Part shown: positions 9,701 to 17,810 of the stretch, piece by piece
Numbering within the stretch: the first letter of the stretch is position 1
Layout of the letters: the number at the start of each line of letters is the position of its first letter
Assembly: GCA_902488835.1 (NCBI GenBank)
Contig: CABTXQ010000001.1
Location: forward strand, 1-64,000
Reading direction: 5' to 3'
DNA from: an uncultured Ileibacterium sp.
GTDB taxonomy: Bacteria > Bacillota > Clostridia > Peptostreptococcales > Anaerovoracaceae
DNA: 64,000 bases
Position numbers and translations under genes: made by a program
The notes under the pieces: generated by a model
Databases searched by the model: none
The model's input: the letters and a program-made list of their open reading frames with translations, nothing else
What the model was told of the DNA's origin: nothing

Positions 9701-10175
9701 TTATCCGTTGGAGTTCTATTCTGCATATCTGAGTAAAAAAGTTGATGACTTTGATGTAGGAACTACAATGTCCGGCATTAGTGCAGTTTTAAGAAGAATA
9801 AATGAGCTTGAGAATATGGGCAATAATGCATCTCAAACAGAAAGAAATCAACTCACCGTTATGGAAGTAGTTTATGAAATATATGCAAGAGGATATGAAT
9901 TCAGTCTTCCTATTCTTGGCATAAGTGATCCTTTAAAATTCAATGCATATGAAGGTAAAATTAATATTCCTTATCGTGCATTTAACGGTATAGGTGAAAA
10001 TGCGGCGAAAAGCATTGATAAGGAATATAAAAAAGAAAAATTTTTATCACTCGACGATGTAAGATCAAGGACAAAATTAACTGAGAATAATATAGATATG
10101 TTGTCAAAATACAATGTGTTCGGGAATATTCCTAATTCTGCACAGATTTCAATTATGGAAATGTTGGGCATTTAA
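6726..10175 (+). CDS. polC: DNA polymerase III PolC-type, lacking the exonuclease domain
   Basis: Replicative polymerase alpha subunit of low-GC Gram-positives. Domains in order: N-terminal domain and OB fold (1-230), PHP domain (about 231-470), Zn finger with two CPKC/CPRC pairs (about 620-655), palm with the catalytic PDID (Asp673, Asp675), then fingers and C-terminal domain. The length is 1149 residues against about 1430 in Bacillus. The roughly 170-residue DEDD 3'-5' exonuclease normally inserted in the PHP domain is absent: YGMEGYI (298 region) is followed after 24 residues by NTNHIILLVKN, its normal downstream flank. The N-terminus is also shorter. PHP metal ligands His234, His236, Asp243, His268, Glu298, His323, Cys373, Asp447 and His449 are all present. 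The start is either 6726 or the ATG at 6732; neither has a clear ribosome site, suggesting coupling to ispG. Confidence 0.97.
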   Translation: MTMNNLNKYDFPEEVLSKEKIAEYADKKPSELYFEILKVKYDKTNLKLIITIKLNFPLSKYTKEIYRKWLIDNLNGIDNIELIEIFDKNSLESETGNNGSIMKRPGKIIIGKIINGEPIEYENAVNLIGKKGGVIVDGEIFKINEEKKINKETYLIEFFIAEKNNTMRIKCFMKNKIFNENFKKLAIGENLRVLGDSEIDRYDKRHAIMAKSINIIDKPEILDNYDNGKRVELHAHTVMSDNDGFTEPEYLVNQAAKWKQPAVAITDHGVVQSFPDACNAADKLKKQGIDIKIIYGMEGYIYDDEGCINNDGSIDIKRKNTNHIILLVKNMVGLRNLYKMVSVSHMKYFYKKPRLPKSIIEKYREGIIIGSACEAGEVYRAIINGIPEEELLKIASFYDYLEIQPRGNNKFLVDKGILASEEDILNANRRVLEIGDKLGKLTVATTDAHYPTREAAIYRNIIMHGMGFSETNSNNLYLKTTDEMMKEFSYLGDRAHEVVIANTNKIAEMIEVIRPTPEGKFYPEIPGANEKLKEICYDRAHELYGNPLPDKIEQRLKKELDSIIGNGYAALYIAAQMLIKKSEEDGYLVGSRGSVGSSFAATMAGITEINPIKPHYYCPKCKYFELSEEISKYDVGFDLPDKKCPRCSTLLKKDGFNIPFETFLGFKGDKEPDIDLNFAPEYQSTAHKYAGEIFGEKNVFKAGTVSRIKERTAFGFVKKYIEENEIEASQSDIDYLVKGCSGVKRTTGQHPGGIIVLPKGHEIYEFTPIQRPANNRDSDIITTHYDYHKIDNNLLKLDILGHDAPSILRHLQDMTGIDPKSVPLDDEETMSIFTSLDALKIKIKGYKFKHGTYAIPEFGTHFTRGMLDTIKPTTYSELVKMSGFSHGTKVWQENAEDLVKNKIASINEVISCRDDIMNYLIIKGVEESQAFSIMEHVRKNKDLTNEELAIMKSHDVPEWYIDSCKTLQYLFPRAHAAAYVMHALRFAWFKVNYPLEFYSAYLSKKVDDFDVGTTMSGISAVLRRINELENMGNNASQTERNQLTVMEVVYEIYARGYEFSLPILGISDPLKFNAYEGKINIPYRAFNGIGENAAKSIDKEYKKEKFLSLDDVRSRTKLTENNIDMLSKYNVFGNIPNSAQISIMEMLGI

Positions 10176-10189
10176 GCCCAACATTTTTT
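10159..10189 (+). terminator. Intrinsic terminator overlapping the polC stop
   Basis: AAATGTTGGGC (10159-10169) pairs with GCCCAACATTT (10176-10186) around the loop ATTTAA, followed by the rest of a T run to 10189. The polC TAA stop (10173-10175) lies in the loop, so the 5' arm is coding sequence. It ends the operon that begins upstream of sppA. Confidence 0.93.
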
Positions 10190-10201
10190 ATGAAAAAGGT
10201 A

Positions 10202-10242
10202 TTGACAATATATGAATAGATGATAATATATACATATATGAA
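10202..10242 (+). promoter_or_regulatory. Promoter and possible operator of the metal-resistance unit
   Basis: A perfect -35 TTGACA (10202-10207) is followed 16 bases later by TAATAT (10224-10229). A nine-base direct repeat, ATATATGAA, occurs at 10208-10216 (in the spacer) and 10234-10242 (near the transcription start). Its placement would suit binding by the ArsR/SmtB-family regulator encoded next, but the match to known operators of that family is not exact and the operator role is inference. Confidence 0.6.
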
Positions 10243-10257
10243 AGGGGTGTTCATATT

Positions 10258-10578
10258 GTGAATAATAAAGAAGATAAGAAAGGAAAAGCAAGAAGGCTCG
10301 AAATCGATGAACTCTATGATTTGGCGGAACTCTTCAAGGCCTTTGCCGATTCAACGAGGATAAGAATTCTGTATGACCTTTTCGATGAAGAAAAGAATGT
10401 TACTGAGATTACTGAAAATCTAGAGATGAATCAAAGTGCTATTTCTCATCAGCTTAAGCAGCTTAAGAATTACAAGCTTATCAAGTCTCGTAGAGAGGGG
10501 CAGTCAATATATTATTCATTGGACGATGATCATGTTAAAACGATAATTGAGATGGGTGTTGAACATATTGACGAGTAA
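10258..10578 (+). CDS. ArsR/SmtB-family metal-sensing repressor
   Basis: Small winged-helix repressor of 106 residues. The recognition helix is MNQSAISHQLKQLK (about 58-71). Ligands of an alpha-5 metal site can be placed by spacing: Asp90, His92, His103, Glu106. This is the same D-x-H, 11 residues, H-x-x-E pattern as SmtB (Asp104, His106, His117, Glu120), which binds zinc. The CadC-type alpha-3 cysteine motif is absent (DEEKNVTEI instead). It starts with GTG after AAAGGGGTG. It leads a three-gene unit with an HMA protein and a P1B-ATPase, so zinc/cadmium-inducible derepression is the likely control. Confidence 0.9.
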   Translation: MNNKEDKKGKARRLEIDELYDLAELFKAFADSTRIRILYDLFDEEKNVTEITENLEMNQSAISHQLKQLKNYKLIKSRREGQSIYYSLDDDHVKTIIEMGVEHIDE

Positions 10579-10600
10579 ATTAATTTAAGGGAGGATTATT

Positions 10601-10819
10601 ATGAAAAAGAAATTTAATGTTACTGATGTTGACTGTGCAGATTGCGCAAGACAAATGGAAGAAGCTATTAACAAAATTGATGGCGTTACTAATGCAAAGC
10701 TTAATTTTTTAACTGAAAAATTAACAATCGAGGCTGATGATTCTGAGTTTAACAATATTCTTGATCTTGCAGAAGCTGAGATGAAGAAGATAGACAAAGG
10801 AGCAGCTATAGTAAGGTAA
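10601..10819 (+). CDS. Heavy-metal-associated (HMA) domain protein
   Basis: A free-standing HMA domain of 72 residues with a CADC metal-binding pair at Cys12 and Cys15. Preceded by GGGAGG. The ATPase encoded next has no N-terminal HMA domain of its own, so this protein probably supplies the metal-delivery or regulatory domain as a separate chain. It is shaped like CopZ, but its partner ATPase is of the zinc/cadmium class, so I do not call it a copper chaperone. Confidence 0.88.
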   Translation: MKKKFNVTDVDCADCARQMEEAINKIDGVTNAKLNFLTEKLTIEADDSEFNNILDLAEAEMKKIDKGAAIVR

Positions 10820-10840
10820 ACTAAATGAGGAAAATTAGCT

Positions 10841-12787
10841 ATGTCAACTTTTAACGATGATCAAAAAAACAAATTAATTTGTATTATCCTTTCAGCAATA
10901 ATTACGATAGGAATTGCTGGCTCTGAATTTCTTAACTTTATAAGTTTTGATTCCGAACGATCTTTTATTAGATTTTTACTCTACATAATTCCATACTTAA
11001 TTGTGGGATTTCCAGTTGTAAAAGGTTCTTTATTTGATATTTCTAAGGGCAGGATATTTGATGAAGAATTTCTTATGACGATTGCCACAGCGGGGGCCTT
11101 ATTTATAGGAGAATATACTGAAGCTGTTGCGGTAATGCTACTATATCAGATTGGTGAACTATTCCAGGATTATGCAGTTAATAAGTCGAGGCGTTCTATC
11201 AAGGAACTTATGGAGATTGCACCTACAGTAGCACTAAGAGAAATAGCTGGTGGTGATTATGAAGAAATTGAACCTGATGATGTCAGAATTGGGGATATAC
11301 TTATAGTTAAGCCGGGAGAAAAGATACCAGTTGATGGTGCCGTTGTTTATGGAGAAAGTGAGATAAACACATCAGCATTAACAGGTGAAGCACTTCCAAT
11401 ATTCAAAAAAATCGGGGATAAAGTATTATCCGGTTGTGTTAATGGTGAATCTCTTATAAAAATTAAAGCTGAAAAAGAGTATATTGACTCAACTGTAGCA
11501 ATAATACTAGAACTTGTAGAAGAGTCAATGGATAAAAAATCTAAATCTGAGAAGTTTATCACAAAATTTTCCAGGTATTATACCCCGATTGTTGTAATAT
11601 CAGCGTTGGCATTGCTCATAATTCCAGGAATAATTACTTCGAATTGGATGGAATGGATGATGAGGGCTTGCACATTCCTGGTAATATCTTGCCCGTGTGC
11701 ACTTGTTATATCAGTTCCGCTTGCTTTCTTCGGCGGAGTCGGAGCAGCATCAAGAGAAGGAATTCTTGTAAAGGGTTCAAACTATCTTGAAGCATTGACA
11801 AAAGTTAAGACGATTATAACCGATAAAACCGGAACACTTACGACAGGAGAATTTCAGGTTACAGATGTTTACGCAGCAAGTGACTATACGAAGTCCGATG
11901 TCCTAAGACTTGCCTCATATCTTGAATCGTATTCAAACCATCCGATAGCTAATTCCATATGCCTTGCATATGATGAAATAAAAGAGAAATCAGATCATAT
12001 AAATAAGGATGAAATAACTGATGTAAAGAATGAGTCAGGACTTGGCATAAGAGGCTATATAGATGGAGAACTTATTATTGCAGGAAATAAAAAGATGATG
12101 GATGAAAATAACATAGATACATCCGGGTTCAAATATCCTGACAATACATCTATATATGTTTCAAAAGAAGGCAAACTTGTCGGAATAATATCAATAAGTG
12201 ATAGTGAGAAAAAAGAGGCAAGAGATGCATTGAGGCTTTTCAAAGATGATGGGGTAGAAAATTTCATAATGCTTACGGGAGATAGGAAAGAATCTGCTGA
12301 GAAGATTGCAGAAAAACTTGGAATAAATGAATATTACTATGAACTTCTCCCTCAGGATAAGGTAAAAATAGTCGAAGAATTGATAGATCAAAATAAAAAT
12401 GACAAGAATAACCTTATGGCATATTTAGGAGACGGAATTAATGATGCACCTGTATTATCTCGTGTAGATGTTGGAATTGCAATGGGAGGTGCCGGTTCAG
12501 ATGCTGCAATAGAAGCTGCTGACATTGTTATTATGGACGATAACCTAAGAAGAATAGATAAGGCATTCAGAATAGCTAAGAGAACTGTTAAAATATCTTG
12601 GCAGAATATAGTATTCGCTATTTTTATAAAAATACTTTTTCTAATACTTGGAGCTTTTGGAATAATAGGTATGTGGTGGGCTGTGTTCGCCGATGTTGGT
12701 GTCGCTGTTATATGCATATTGAATTCAATGAGGATGTTAAAAAAACATGAGGAAGTCAAAAAACTTGATTTTATAGAGAGTATGTGA
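10841..12787 (+). CDS. P1B-type heavy-metal-transporting ATPase (Zn/Cd/Pb class)
   Basis: Membrane pump that exports divalent heavy metals using ATP. The SCPCALVIS membrane motif has Cys284 and Cys286. The phosphorylated Asp328 is in DKTGTLTTG, the HP locus is SNHPIA, and the hinge is GDGINDAP. The last membrane region has ADVG, the conserved Asp of the P1B-2 group, where copper pumps differ. There is no N-terminal metal-binding domain; it is encoded by the gene immediately upstream. The 648-residue length fits a pump without that domain. Likely CadA/ZntA function under control of the SmtB-like regulator two genes upstream. Confidence 0.93.
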   Translation: MSTFNDDQKNKLICIILSAIITIGIAGSEFLNFISFDSERSFIRFLLYIIPYLIVGFPVVKGSLFDISKGRIFDEEFLMTIATAGALFIGEYTEAVAVMLLYQIGELFQDYAVNKSRRSIKELMEIAPTVALREIAGGDYEEIEPDDVRIGDILIVKPGEKIPVDGAVVYGESEINTSALTGEALPIFKKIGDKVLSGCVNGESLIKIKAEKEYIDSTVAIILELVEESMDKKSKSEKFITKFSRYYTPIVVISALALLIIPGIITSNWMEWMMRACTFLVISCPCALVISVPLAFFGGVGAASREGILVKGSNYLEALTKVKTIITDKTGTLTTGEFQVTDVYAASDYTKSDVLRLASYLESYSNHPIANSICLAYDEIKEKSDHINKDEITDVKNESGLGIRGYIDGELIIAGNKKMMDENNIDTSGFKYPDNTSIYVSKEGKLVGIISISDSEKKEARDALRLFKDDGVENFIMLTGDRKESAEKIAEKLGINEYYYELLPQDKVKIVEELIDQNKNDKNNLMAYLGDGINDAPVLSRVDVGIAMGGAGSDAAIEAADIVIMDDNLRRIDKAFRIAKRTVKISWQNIVFAIFIKILFLILGAFGIIGMWWAVFADVGVAVICILNSMRMLKKHEEVKKLDFIESM

Positions 12788-12814
12788 TACTATTCTCACG
12801 GTAGTTAATTCTTT

Positions 12815-12840
12815 GAAAGAGTGGGCATTCCCACTCTTTC
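12815..12840 (+). terminator. Hairpin terminator after the metal ATPase
   Basis: GAAAGAGTGGG (12815-12825) and CCCACTCTTTC (12830-12840) form an 11-base perfect stem with a CATT loop. The following ATTTATGTTA is only modestly T-rich, so termination may be partial. It separates the metal unit from rimP. Confidence 0.75.
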
Positions 12841-12873
12841 ATTTATGTTATTAACATATGTTAGGTATAATTT

Positions 12874-13362
12874 ATGTCAAAAAAAGATATATCATCAAAG
12901 GTTCAAGAAATGATAGTTGATTTTCTAAAGGATAATAACCTTTCAATTTATAAAATTGACTATAAAAAGGTAGGGAAAGAATGGAATCTAGATGTTTACA
13001 TAGATAATATATCAGATTCTGAAGAAAGATCTATCACAATAGAAGAATGTGAAATGGTGAATAGATATCTTAGCGATAAGCTTGATAAGGTAGATATAAT
13101 ACCACATCAGTACAACTTATCTGTAAATTCCCCGGGGCTTGATAGAGAATTAATAAGTCAAAGAGATTTTGAGCGTTTTAAAGGACGAATTGTAGAAGTC
13201 AAATTGTACGAACCCATGGATAAAATGAAGCAATTTGAAGGAATTCTTCAAGGGTTAAAAGATGACATCGTTCTTATAATTGTTAGAAAAAATAACAAAG
13301 AAGAACTTATTGAGATACCGAAAAATAAGATTGCCAAGATCAATCTTTCTGTAATTTTTTAG
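12874..13362 (+). CDS. rimP: Ribosome maturation factor RimP
   Basis: Helps assemble the 30S subunit. The 162 residues have the two-domain layout, with the signature NLSVNSPGLDRELISQRDFERF (about 87-108) and an SH3-like C-terminal domain (VEVKLYEP to the end). The only ribosome-site candidate is a weak TTAGG at -9. A TATAAT at 12866-12871 is close to the ATG, and I could not pair it with a good -35. It is followed by nusA as in nearly all bacteria. Confidence 0.95.
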   Translation: MSKKDISSKVQEMIVDFLKDNNLSIYKIDYKKVGKEWNLDVYIDNISDSEERSITIEECEMVNRYLSDKLDKVDIIPHQYNLSVNSPGLDRELISQRDFERFKGRIVEVKLYEPMDKMKQFEGILQGLKDDIVLIIVRKNNKEELIEIPKNKIAKINLSVIF

Positions 13363-13371
13363 GAGGAATAG

Positions 13372-14514
13372 ATGAATATAGAATTTTTGGAAGCACTTGA
13401 CGCTCTGGAGCAGGAGAGAAATATTTCCAAGGATGAGATAGTAGCTGCGATTGAAACAGCTATAGAAAATGCATATAAGAAAACATATCGTAAAAGTGGT
13501 GAGTCGTTCACCCCGGATGTAAAGGCTAATGTCGATAAAGAAACAGGAGATGTAAGCGTAATACTTAGAAAACAAGTTGTTAACGAAGTTCTGAATGAGG
13601 CAACTGAGGTATCAATCGATGAGGCAAGCGAGTATGGATATGAGATTGGTGATGTCATGGAATATAGTATTGATCCACAGGATTTTGGAAGAATTGCAAC
13701 ACAGTCAGCAAAACAGGTAGTCATACAGAAGATAAGAGAAGCCGAGCGCGAACACACATACGAAGACAATAAAGACAAGAAAAATAAGATTATAAGTGCG
13801 AAAATCGAGAGAATCAACAATGGCACAATATTTTTGAATGCAGGCACAGTAGAGGGGATACTTCCTAGATCGGAGCAGGTAAAATCTGAGAATCTTCAGG
13901 TTGGTGACAGAATCATGGCTTATGTTACCGATGTCAAAAAAGATAGAAAGCGTGGGACTCAGATCTTCCTTTCCAGATCACATCCTGATTTTGTCAGAAA
14001 ACTTTTTGAGATGGAAATCCCTGAAATTTCAGATGGTATAATTGAAATTAAGGGTATTGCAAGAGAAGCTGGTTCAAGAACAAAAATTGCAGTTCAATCT
14101 CATGATGATAATGTTGATCCAGTTGGAGCATGTGTAGGTACAAGAGGAAACAGGGTTCAAACTATAGTGGATGAATTATTTGGAGAGAAGATAGACATCA
14201 TAGTATGGAGCGAAGACCCTACAGTCCTTATAAGCAATGTTCTAAAACCAGCTGCTGTTGAAGCGGTTTTCATAAATGAAGATGAAAATATTGCAACGGC
14301 ACTGGTGCCTGAAAATCAGCTTTCACTCGCAATTGGAAGAGAAGGACAAAATGTAAGACTTGCTGCTAGGGTAAGCAAATGGAAGATAGATATAAAGAGC
14401 AAGTCTCAGTTACTTGAAAGCGGATTCAATTTTGACGAATATGAAGATGTTGATGAAGATGATCAGAATGAAAAAGATGAACAGATAGAAACAAATGATC
14501 AGAAACAGGAGTAA
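13372..14514 (+). CDS. nusA: Transcription elongation/termination factor NusA
   Basis: Binds RNA polymerase and nascent RNA and modulates pausing and termination. It has an N-terminal polymerase-binding domain (1-125), an S1 domain (about 130-200, AKIERINNGTIFLNAG) and two KH domains (about 230-345, with DPVGACVGTRGNRVQTI and SLAIGREGQNVRLAARV). The tail after residue 350 is strongly acidic and low-complexity. The 380-residue length is the Gram-positive form without the extra C-terminal repeats. AGGAGG precedes the ATG. Confidence 0.97.
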   Translation: MNIEFLEALDALEQERNISKDEIVAAIETAIENAYKKTYRKSGESFTPDVKANVDKETGDVSVILRKQVVNEVLNEATEVSIDEASEYGYEIGDVMEYSIDPQDFGRIATQSAKQVVIQKIREAEREHTYEDNKDKKNKIISAKIERINNGTIFLNAGTVEGILPRSEQVKSENLQVGDRIMAYVTDVKKDRKRGTQIFLSRSHPDFVRKLFEMEIPEISDGIIEIKGIAREAGSRTKIAVQSHDDNVDPVGACVGTRGNRVQTIVDELFGEKIDIIVWSEDPTVLISNVLKPAAVEAVFINEDENIATALVPENQLSLAIGREGQNVRLAARVSKWKIDIKSKSQLLESGFNFDEYEDVDEDDQNEKDEQIETNDQKQE

Positions 14515-14520
14515 TACATA

Positions 14521-14796
14521 ATGAAACAACATATTCCTATGAGAAGATGCATAGGATGCATGAAGTCATATCCGCAAGATGAATTAATCAGGATTGTTTT
14601 TGATCATAAATCAATAAAAATAGATATAAATAGATATATAGAAGGACGCGGAGCATACCTTTGTAAAAACAATAGTTGTGCAATCGAGGCAAAGAAAAAA
14701 AAGAGGTATGACCGAACGTTTAAATATAACTTTGAAAATAATGATATAGATAATTTGATTCAAGAAGTAATTAGTATCATAAATGGAGGTAATTAA
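14521..14796 (+). CDS. ylxR: YlxR/RnpM family RNA-binding protein
   Basis: A 91-residue basic protein with MRRCIGCMKSYPQDEL at the start and the EGRGAYLCKN motif in the middle, both diagnostic for the YlxR (DUF448) family. In Bacillus its relative binds RNase P RNA. Most Firmicutes have a second small gene, the L7Ae-like ylxQ, before infB. It is missing here: the ylxR stop shares one base with the infB start (TAATG). Confidence 0.93.
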   Translation: MKQHIPMRRCIGCMKSYPQDELIRIVFDHKSIKIDINRYIEGRGAYLCKNNSCAIEAKKKKRYDRTFKYNFENNDIDNLIQEVISIINGGN

Positions 14797-17396
14797 TGGC
14801 AAGAAAGGTTTCAGAACTTGCAAAAGAGCTTGAAATGACTATTGATGAAATTAAAATTCAGTCAGAAAGGCTTGGAATTGTGGTAAAAACTGCGAGAAGT
14901 AGTGTTTCCGATGAAGATGCAAAAAGGCTTACAAGCACTATGAACCTTTTACGTGGAAATTCTTCAATAAAATCCGATAAGGAAAATAGGCCAAAGATAA
15001 AGGCGATTCCATTAAAGGCAGCACCTTCTAAAAAACCTAATCCTAAGAAAAAGGAAGAGGCAGTAGATTTGATGCCGAAAGAAAAAGTAAAAAAAGAAAC
15101 TGAAGAACCAATTAAAAAGGCTCCTAAGATTGATGATGCAAAAAAAGAAATTACTAAAGAATCAAATAAAAAAATTGAGAAGAAAGAAAAAGATGATTAT
15201 ATAAATGCACCAAATAAACCTATGCGCTTTAAGAAGGTTTTTGATGCATCGACATTAAATAACGAAAAAGAAGAGAAAAAAGAAATATCAAAACCAAAGA
15301 AAAGCACTAAAAAGAAAAATATTGAAAAACAAGCTTATAAGGATAGTGAAGCAAGGCCTGATAAAAGCACAAAAGATGTAAAGGAAGAAAGAAGAAAGAA
15401 GAACTTCAGTGCCAATAAAGAGAAGGCATCATCTGCTGCAAGGCCTCAGAGGGGAAAAAGCAAGAAATTCTTTAACAATGAAAACGATGGTGAAAGAGAA
15501 CGTAGAAAGCGTATAAAGAAGGATAACGATAGAGGAAATAGTAAATATTTTGATGAAAGGTCCCTCGAAAAGAAGACTAGAAAGAAGAAGAATAAGCCAA
15601 AGATAGAGGAGCCGGTAGAAACACCAATTGAGGAGACTCTACCTGAGGGAACTGTTGCAATTACAGTACCTATAACCGTTGCTGGTTTATCAGAACAGGC
15701 GGAAATATCTACTTCAATGATAATAATGGAACTCATGAAGCTAGGTATTATGGCTACAATTAACCAGACCCTAGATAAGGATACTGTTGAGCTTCTTTCT
15801 GAGGAGCTAGGAGTGAAGATTGTAGTAACTGAAGAAGAGCCAGTAATTGAAGAAGAGGGTATTGATGCCTATGAGGATAGAGAAAGTGATCTTGAAAATA
15901 GAGCACCTGTAATTACCGTAATGGGACATGTAGACCATGGAAAAACTTCACTTCTCGATGCAATCAGAAATACCAATGTTACTGCCGGTGAGTCAGGAGG
16001 TATCACTCAGCATATTGGTGCATCAGAGATTGAAATTGATGGTAAAAAAGTTGTATGTCTCGATACACCTGGACACGAAGCTTTTACAACAATGCGTGCA
16101 AGAGGTGCGCAGATAACAGATATTGCAATTCTTGTAGTTGCAGCTGATGATAGCGTTAAGCCGCAGACGATAGAATCAATAAGCCATGCAAAGGCAGCAA
16201 ATGTACCTATTATTGTCGCAATCAATAAAATTGATAAACCAGGTGCAAATCCTGACAGAGTTAAAAAGGACCTTGCTGATAACGGAATTCTAGTTGAAGA
16301 CTGGGGTGGAGAAGTTATAAGTGCGAATGTTTCTGCGAAGACAGGAGAAGGTATTAAAGAACTACTGGAAATGATACTTCTTCAAGCAGAAATCCTTGAG
16401 CTAAAGGCAAATCCTAATAGACTTGCACTTGGAAACGTCATAGAGGCAAGACTTGACAAATCAAAGGGCCCTGTTGCAACTCTCTTAGTTATGAACGGAA
16501 CGCTCAATACAGGGCAAAGCATAGTTGCCGGAACTACATATGGAAGAATAAGAAAGATGACTGATTTCAGGGGAAGGCAGATCAAAAAGGCCCTTCCATC
16601 AACTCCTGTAGAAATTCTAGGACTTAATGATGTTCCTATGGCTGGTGATGCATTTAACGCTGTAAAAGATGATAAGACAGCTAGAGAGATTGCAGAAAAC
16701 AGATCTATTAAGATGAGAGAAGATGTGCTTGCGAAAAACTCCAGTACGACACTTGAAAAACTCTTTAGCCAGATTAAAGAAGGTGAAATGAAGGAATTAA
16801 ACCTTGTTATAAAGGGAGATGTACAAGGTTCTGTCGGCGCTATTATAAGTTCTCTTGAAAAGCTTAACACAGAGGATGTAAAGGTTAACGTTATACATAG
16901 CGGAGTAGGAACAATAACAGAATCTGATGTAATGCTCGCAGAAACTTCAAATGCTGTAATTATTGGGTTTAACGTAAGACCTACGACAAATGTTACAACA
17001 GAGGCTGCAAAATCTGAAGTAGAGATAAGGACATATAGGGTAATATACGATATTATTGATGATGTAGAAGCTGCTATGAAGGGACTTCTTGATCCTGAAT
17101 TTAAGGAGGAAGTGCTTGGAAAGGTTGAGGTAAGAGAAACATTTAAGGTGCCTAACCTTGGAACTGTTGCGGGTGGTTATGTAACGGAAGGAAAGATTAG
17201 AAGAAATGCGGAGATCAGACTTGTAAGAGATGGAATTGTTATTCATGAGGGTACGATCTCTTCACTCAGAAGGTTCAAAGACAATGTTAAGGAAGTCACT
17301 CAAGGGTATGAGTGCGGTATAGGCATTGAAGATTACAATGACTTAAAGATAGGGGATATCATGGAATGCTTCCATATGGTTGAGATAGAGAGATAG
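14796..17396 (+). CDS. infB: Translation initiation factor IF-2
   Basis: GTPase that delivers initiator tRNA to the 30S subunit. Residues 1-55 form a small helical IF2-N domain. They are followed by about 220 residues of Lys/Glu-rich low-complexity linker, a second IF2-N domain (about 285-340) and the G domain: GHVDHGKTSLL (about 375-385), DTPGHEAF, and NKIDKPGA. Domains II to IV follow, ending FHMVEIER. The total of 866 residues is within the normal range. GGAGG lies five bases before the ATG. Confidence 0.98.
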   Translation: MARKVSELAKELEMTIDEIKIQSERLGIVVKTARSSVSDEDAKRLTSTMNLLRGNSSIKSDKENRPKIKAIPLKAAPSKKPNPKKKEEAVDLMPKEKVKKETEEPIKKAPKIDDAKKEITKESNKKIEKKEKDDYINAPNKPMRFKKVFDASTLNNEKEEKKEISKPKKSTKKKNIEKQAYKDSEARPDKSTKDVKEERRKKNFSANKEKASSAARPQRGKSKKFFNNENDGERERRKRIKKDNDRGNSKYFDERSLEKKTRKKKNKPKIEEPVETPIEETLPEGTVAITVPITVAGLSEQAEISTSMIIMELMKLGIMATINQTLDKDTVELLSEELGVKIVVTEEEPVIEEEGIDAYEDRESDLENRAPVITVMGHVDHGKTSLLDAIRNTNVTAGESGGITQHIGASEIEIDGKKVVCLDTPGHEAFTTMRARGAQITDIAILVVAADDSVKPQTIESISHAKAANVPIIVAINKIDKPGANPDRVKKDLADNGILVEDWGGEVISANVSAKTGEGIKELLEMILLQAEILELKANPNRLALGNVIEARLDKSKGPVATLLVMNGTLNTGQSIVAGTTYGRIRKMTDFRGRQIKKALPSTPVEILGLNDVPMAGDAFNAVKDDKTAREIAENRSIKMREDVLAKNSSTTLEKLFSQIKEGEMKELNLVIKGDVQGSVGAIISSLEKLNTEDVKVNVIHSGVGTITESDVMLAETSNAVIIGFNVRPTTNVTTEAAKSEVEIRTYRVIYDIIDDVEAAMKGLLDPEFKEEVLGKVEVRETFKVPNLGTVAGGYVTEGKIRRNAEIRLVRDGIVIHEGTISSLRRFKDNVKEVTQGYECGIGIEDYNDLKIGDIMECFHMVEIER

Positions 17397-17411
17397 CATA
17401 AAGGTATAGAT

Positions 17412-17810
17412 ATGAGTAAAAACTACAGACAGGGAAGGCTTTCGGAAGAGATAAAAAAGACTGTAAGCACTATGCTCGTTGATGGTATAAAAGAACCAAG
17501 GTTAAAAAACCGAATGATAACTGTATCAGGTGTAGAGGTTACAAATGATAACAGTTATGCATATATATATGTTATACCACTTGTTCTAAGAGATGAAGAT
17601 AGAGATGAAGTCTATATAGAAGTACTGGACGGATTCAAGAGAGCACAAGGAGTTTTTAGAAACAAGATAGCAAAGGATTACAGGCTTCATCATGCACCGG
17701 AGCTTGTATTTAGAATCGATAAATCAGAAGACTACGGTAGACATATAGATGAACTTCTTGATCAAATCGAAATTTCTGATAGAAAGGATATCGTAACCGA
17801 TGTCAAATAA
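17412..17810 (+). CDS. rbfA: Ribosome-binding factor A
   Basis: 30S maturation factor with a single KH-like fold, 132 residues. Landmarks are RLSEEIKKTVSTML near the start and LHHAPELVFRIDKSEDYGRHIDELL near the end. It follows infB by 15 bases, and its 3' end overlaps the next gene by 11 bases. The infB-rbfA-nrnA-truB-ribF order is the usual Firmicute arrangement. Confidence 0.96.
   Translation: MSKNYRQGRLSEEIKKTVSTMLVDGIKEPRLKNRMITVSGVEVTNDNSYAYIYVIPLVLRDEDRDEVYIEVLDGFKRAQGVFRNKIAKDYRLHHAPELVFRIDKSEDYGRHIDELLDQIEISDRKDIVTDVK

Noticed and set aside
10601..10819. Copper chaperone CopZ
   Set aside because: The partner ATPase has the zinc/cadmium-class ADVG motif and the repressor has an SmtB-type zinc site, so copper is unlikely despite the CADC motif.
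12844..12858. Perfect palindrome ATGTTA-T-TAACAT before rimP as a repressor site
   Set aside because: Short and AT-rich; no regulator next to it is known to use such a site, and similar palindromes are expected by chance.
12866..12871. TATAAT just before the rimP ATG, suggesting a second leaderless gene
   Set aside because: The predicted transcript start would fall inside the gene, no -35 or TG extension is convincing, and a weak TTAGG ribosome site exists. Likely chance in AT-rich DNA.
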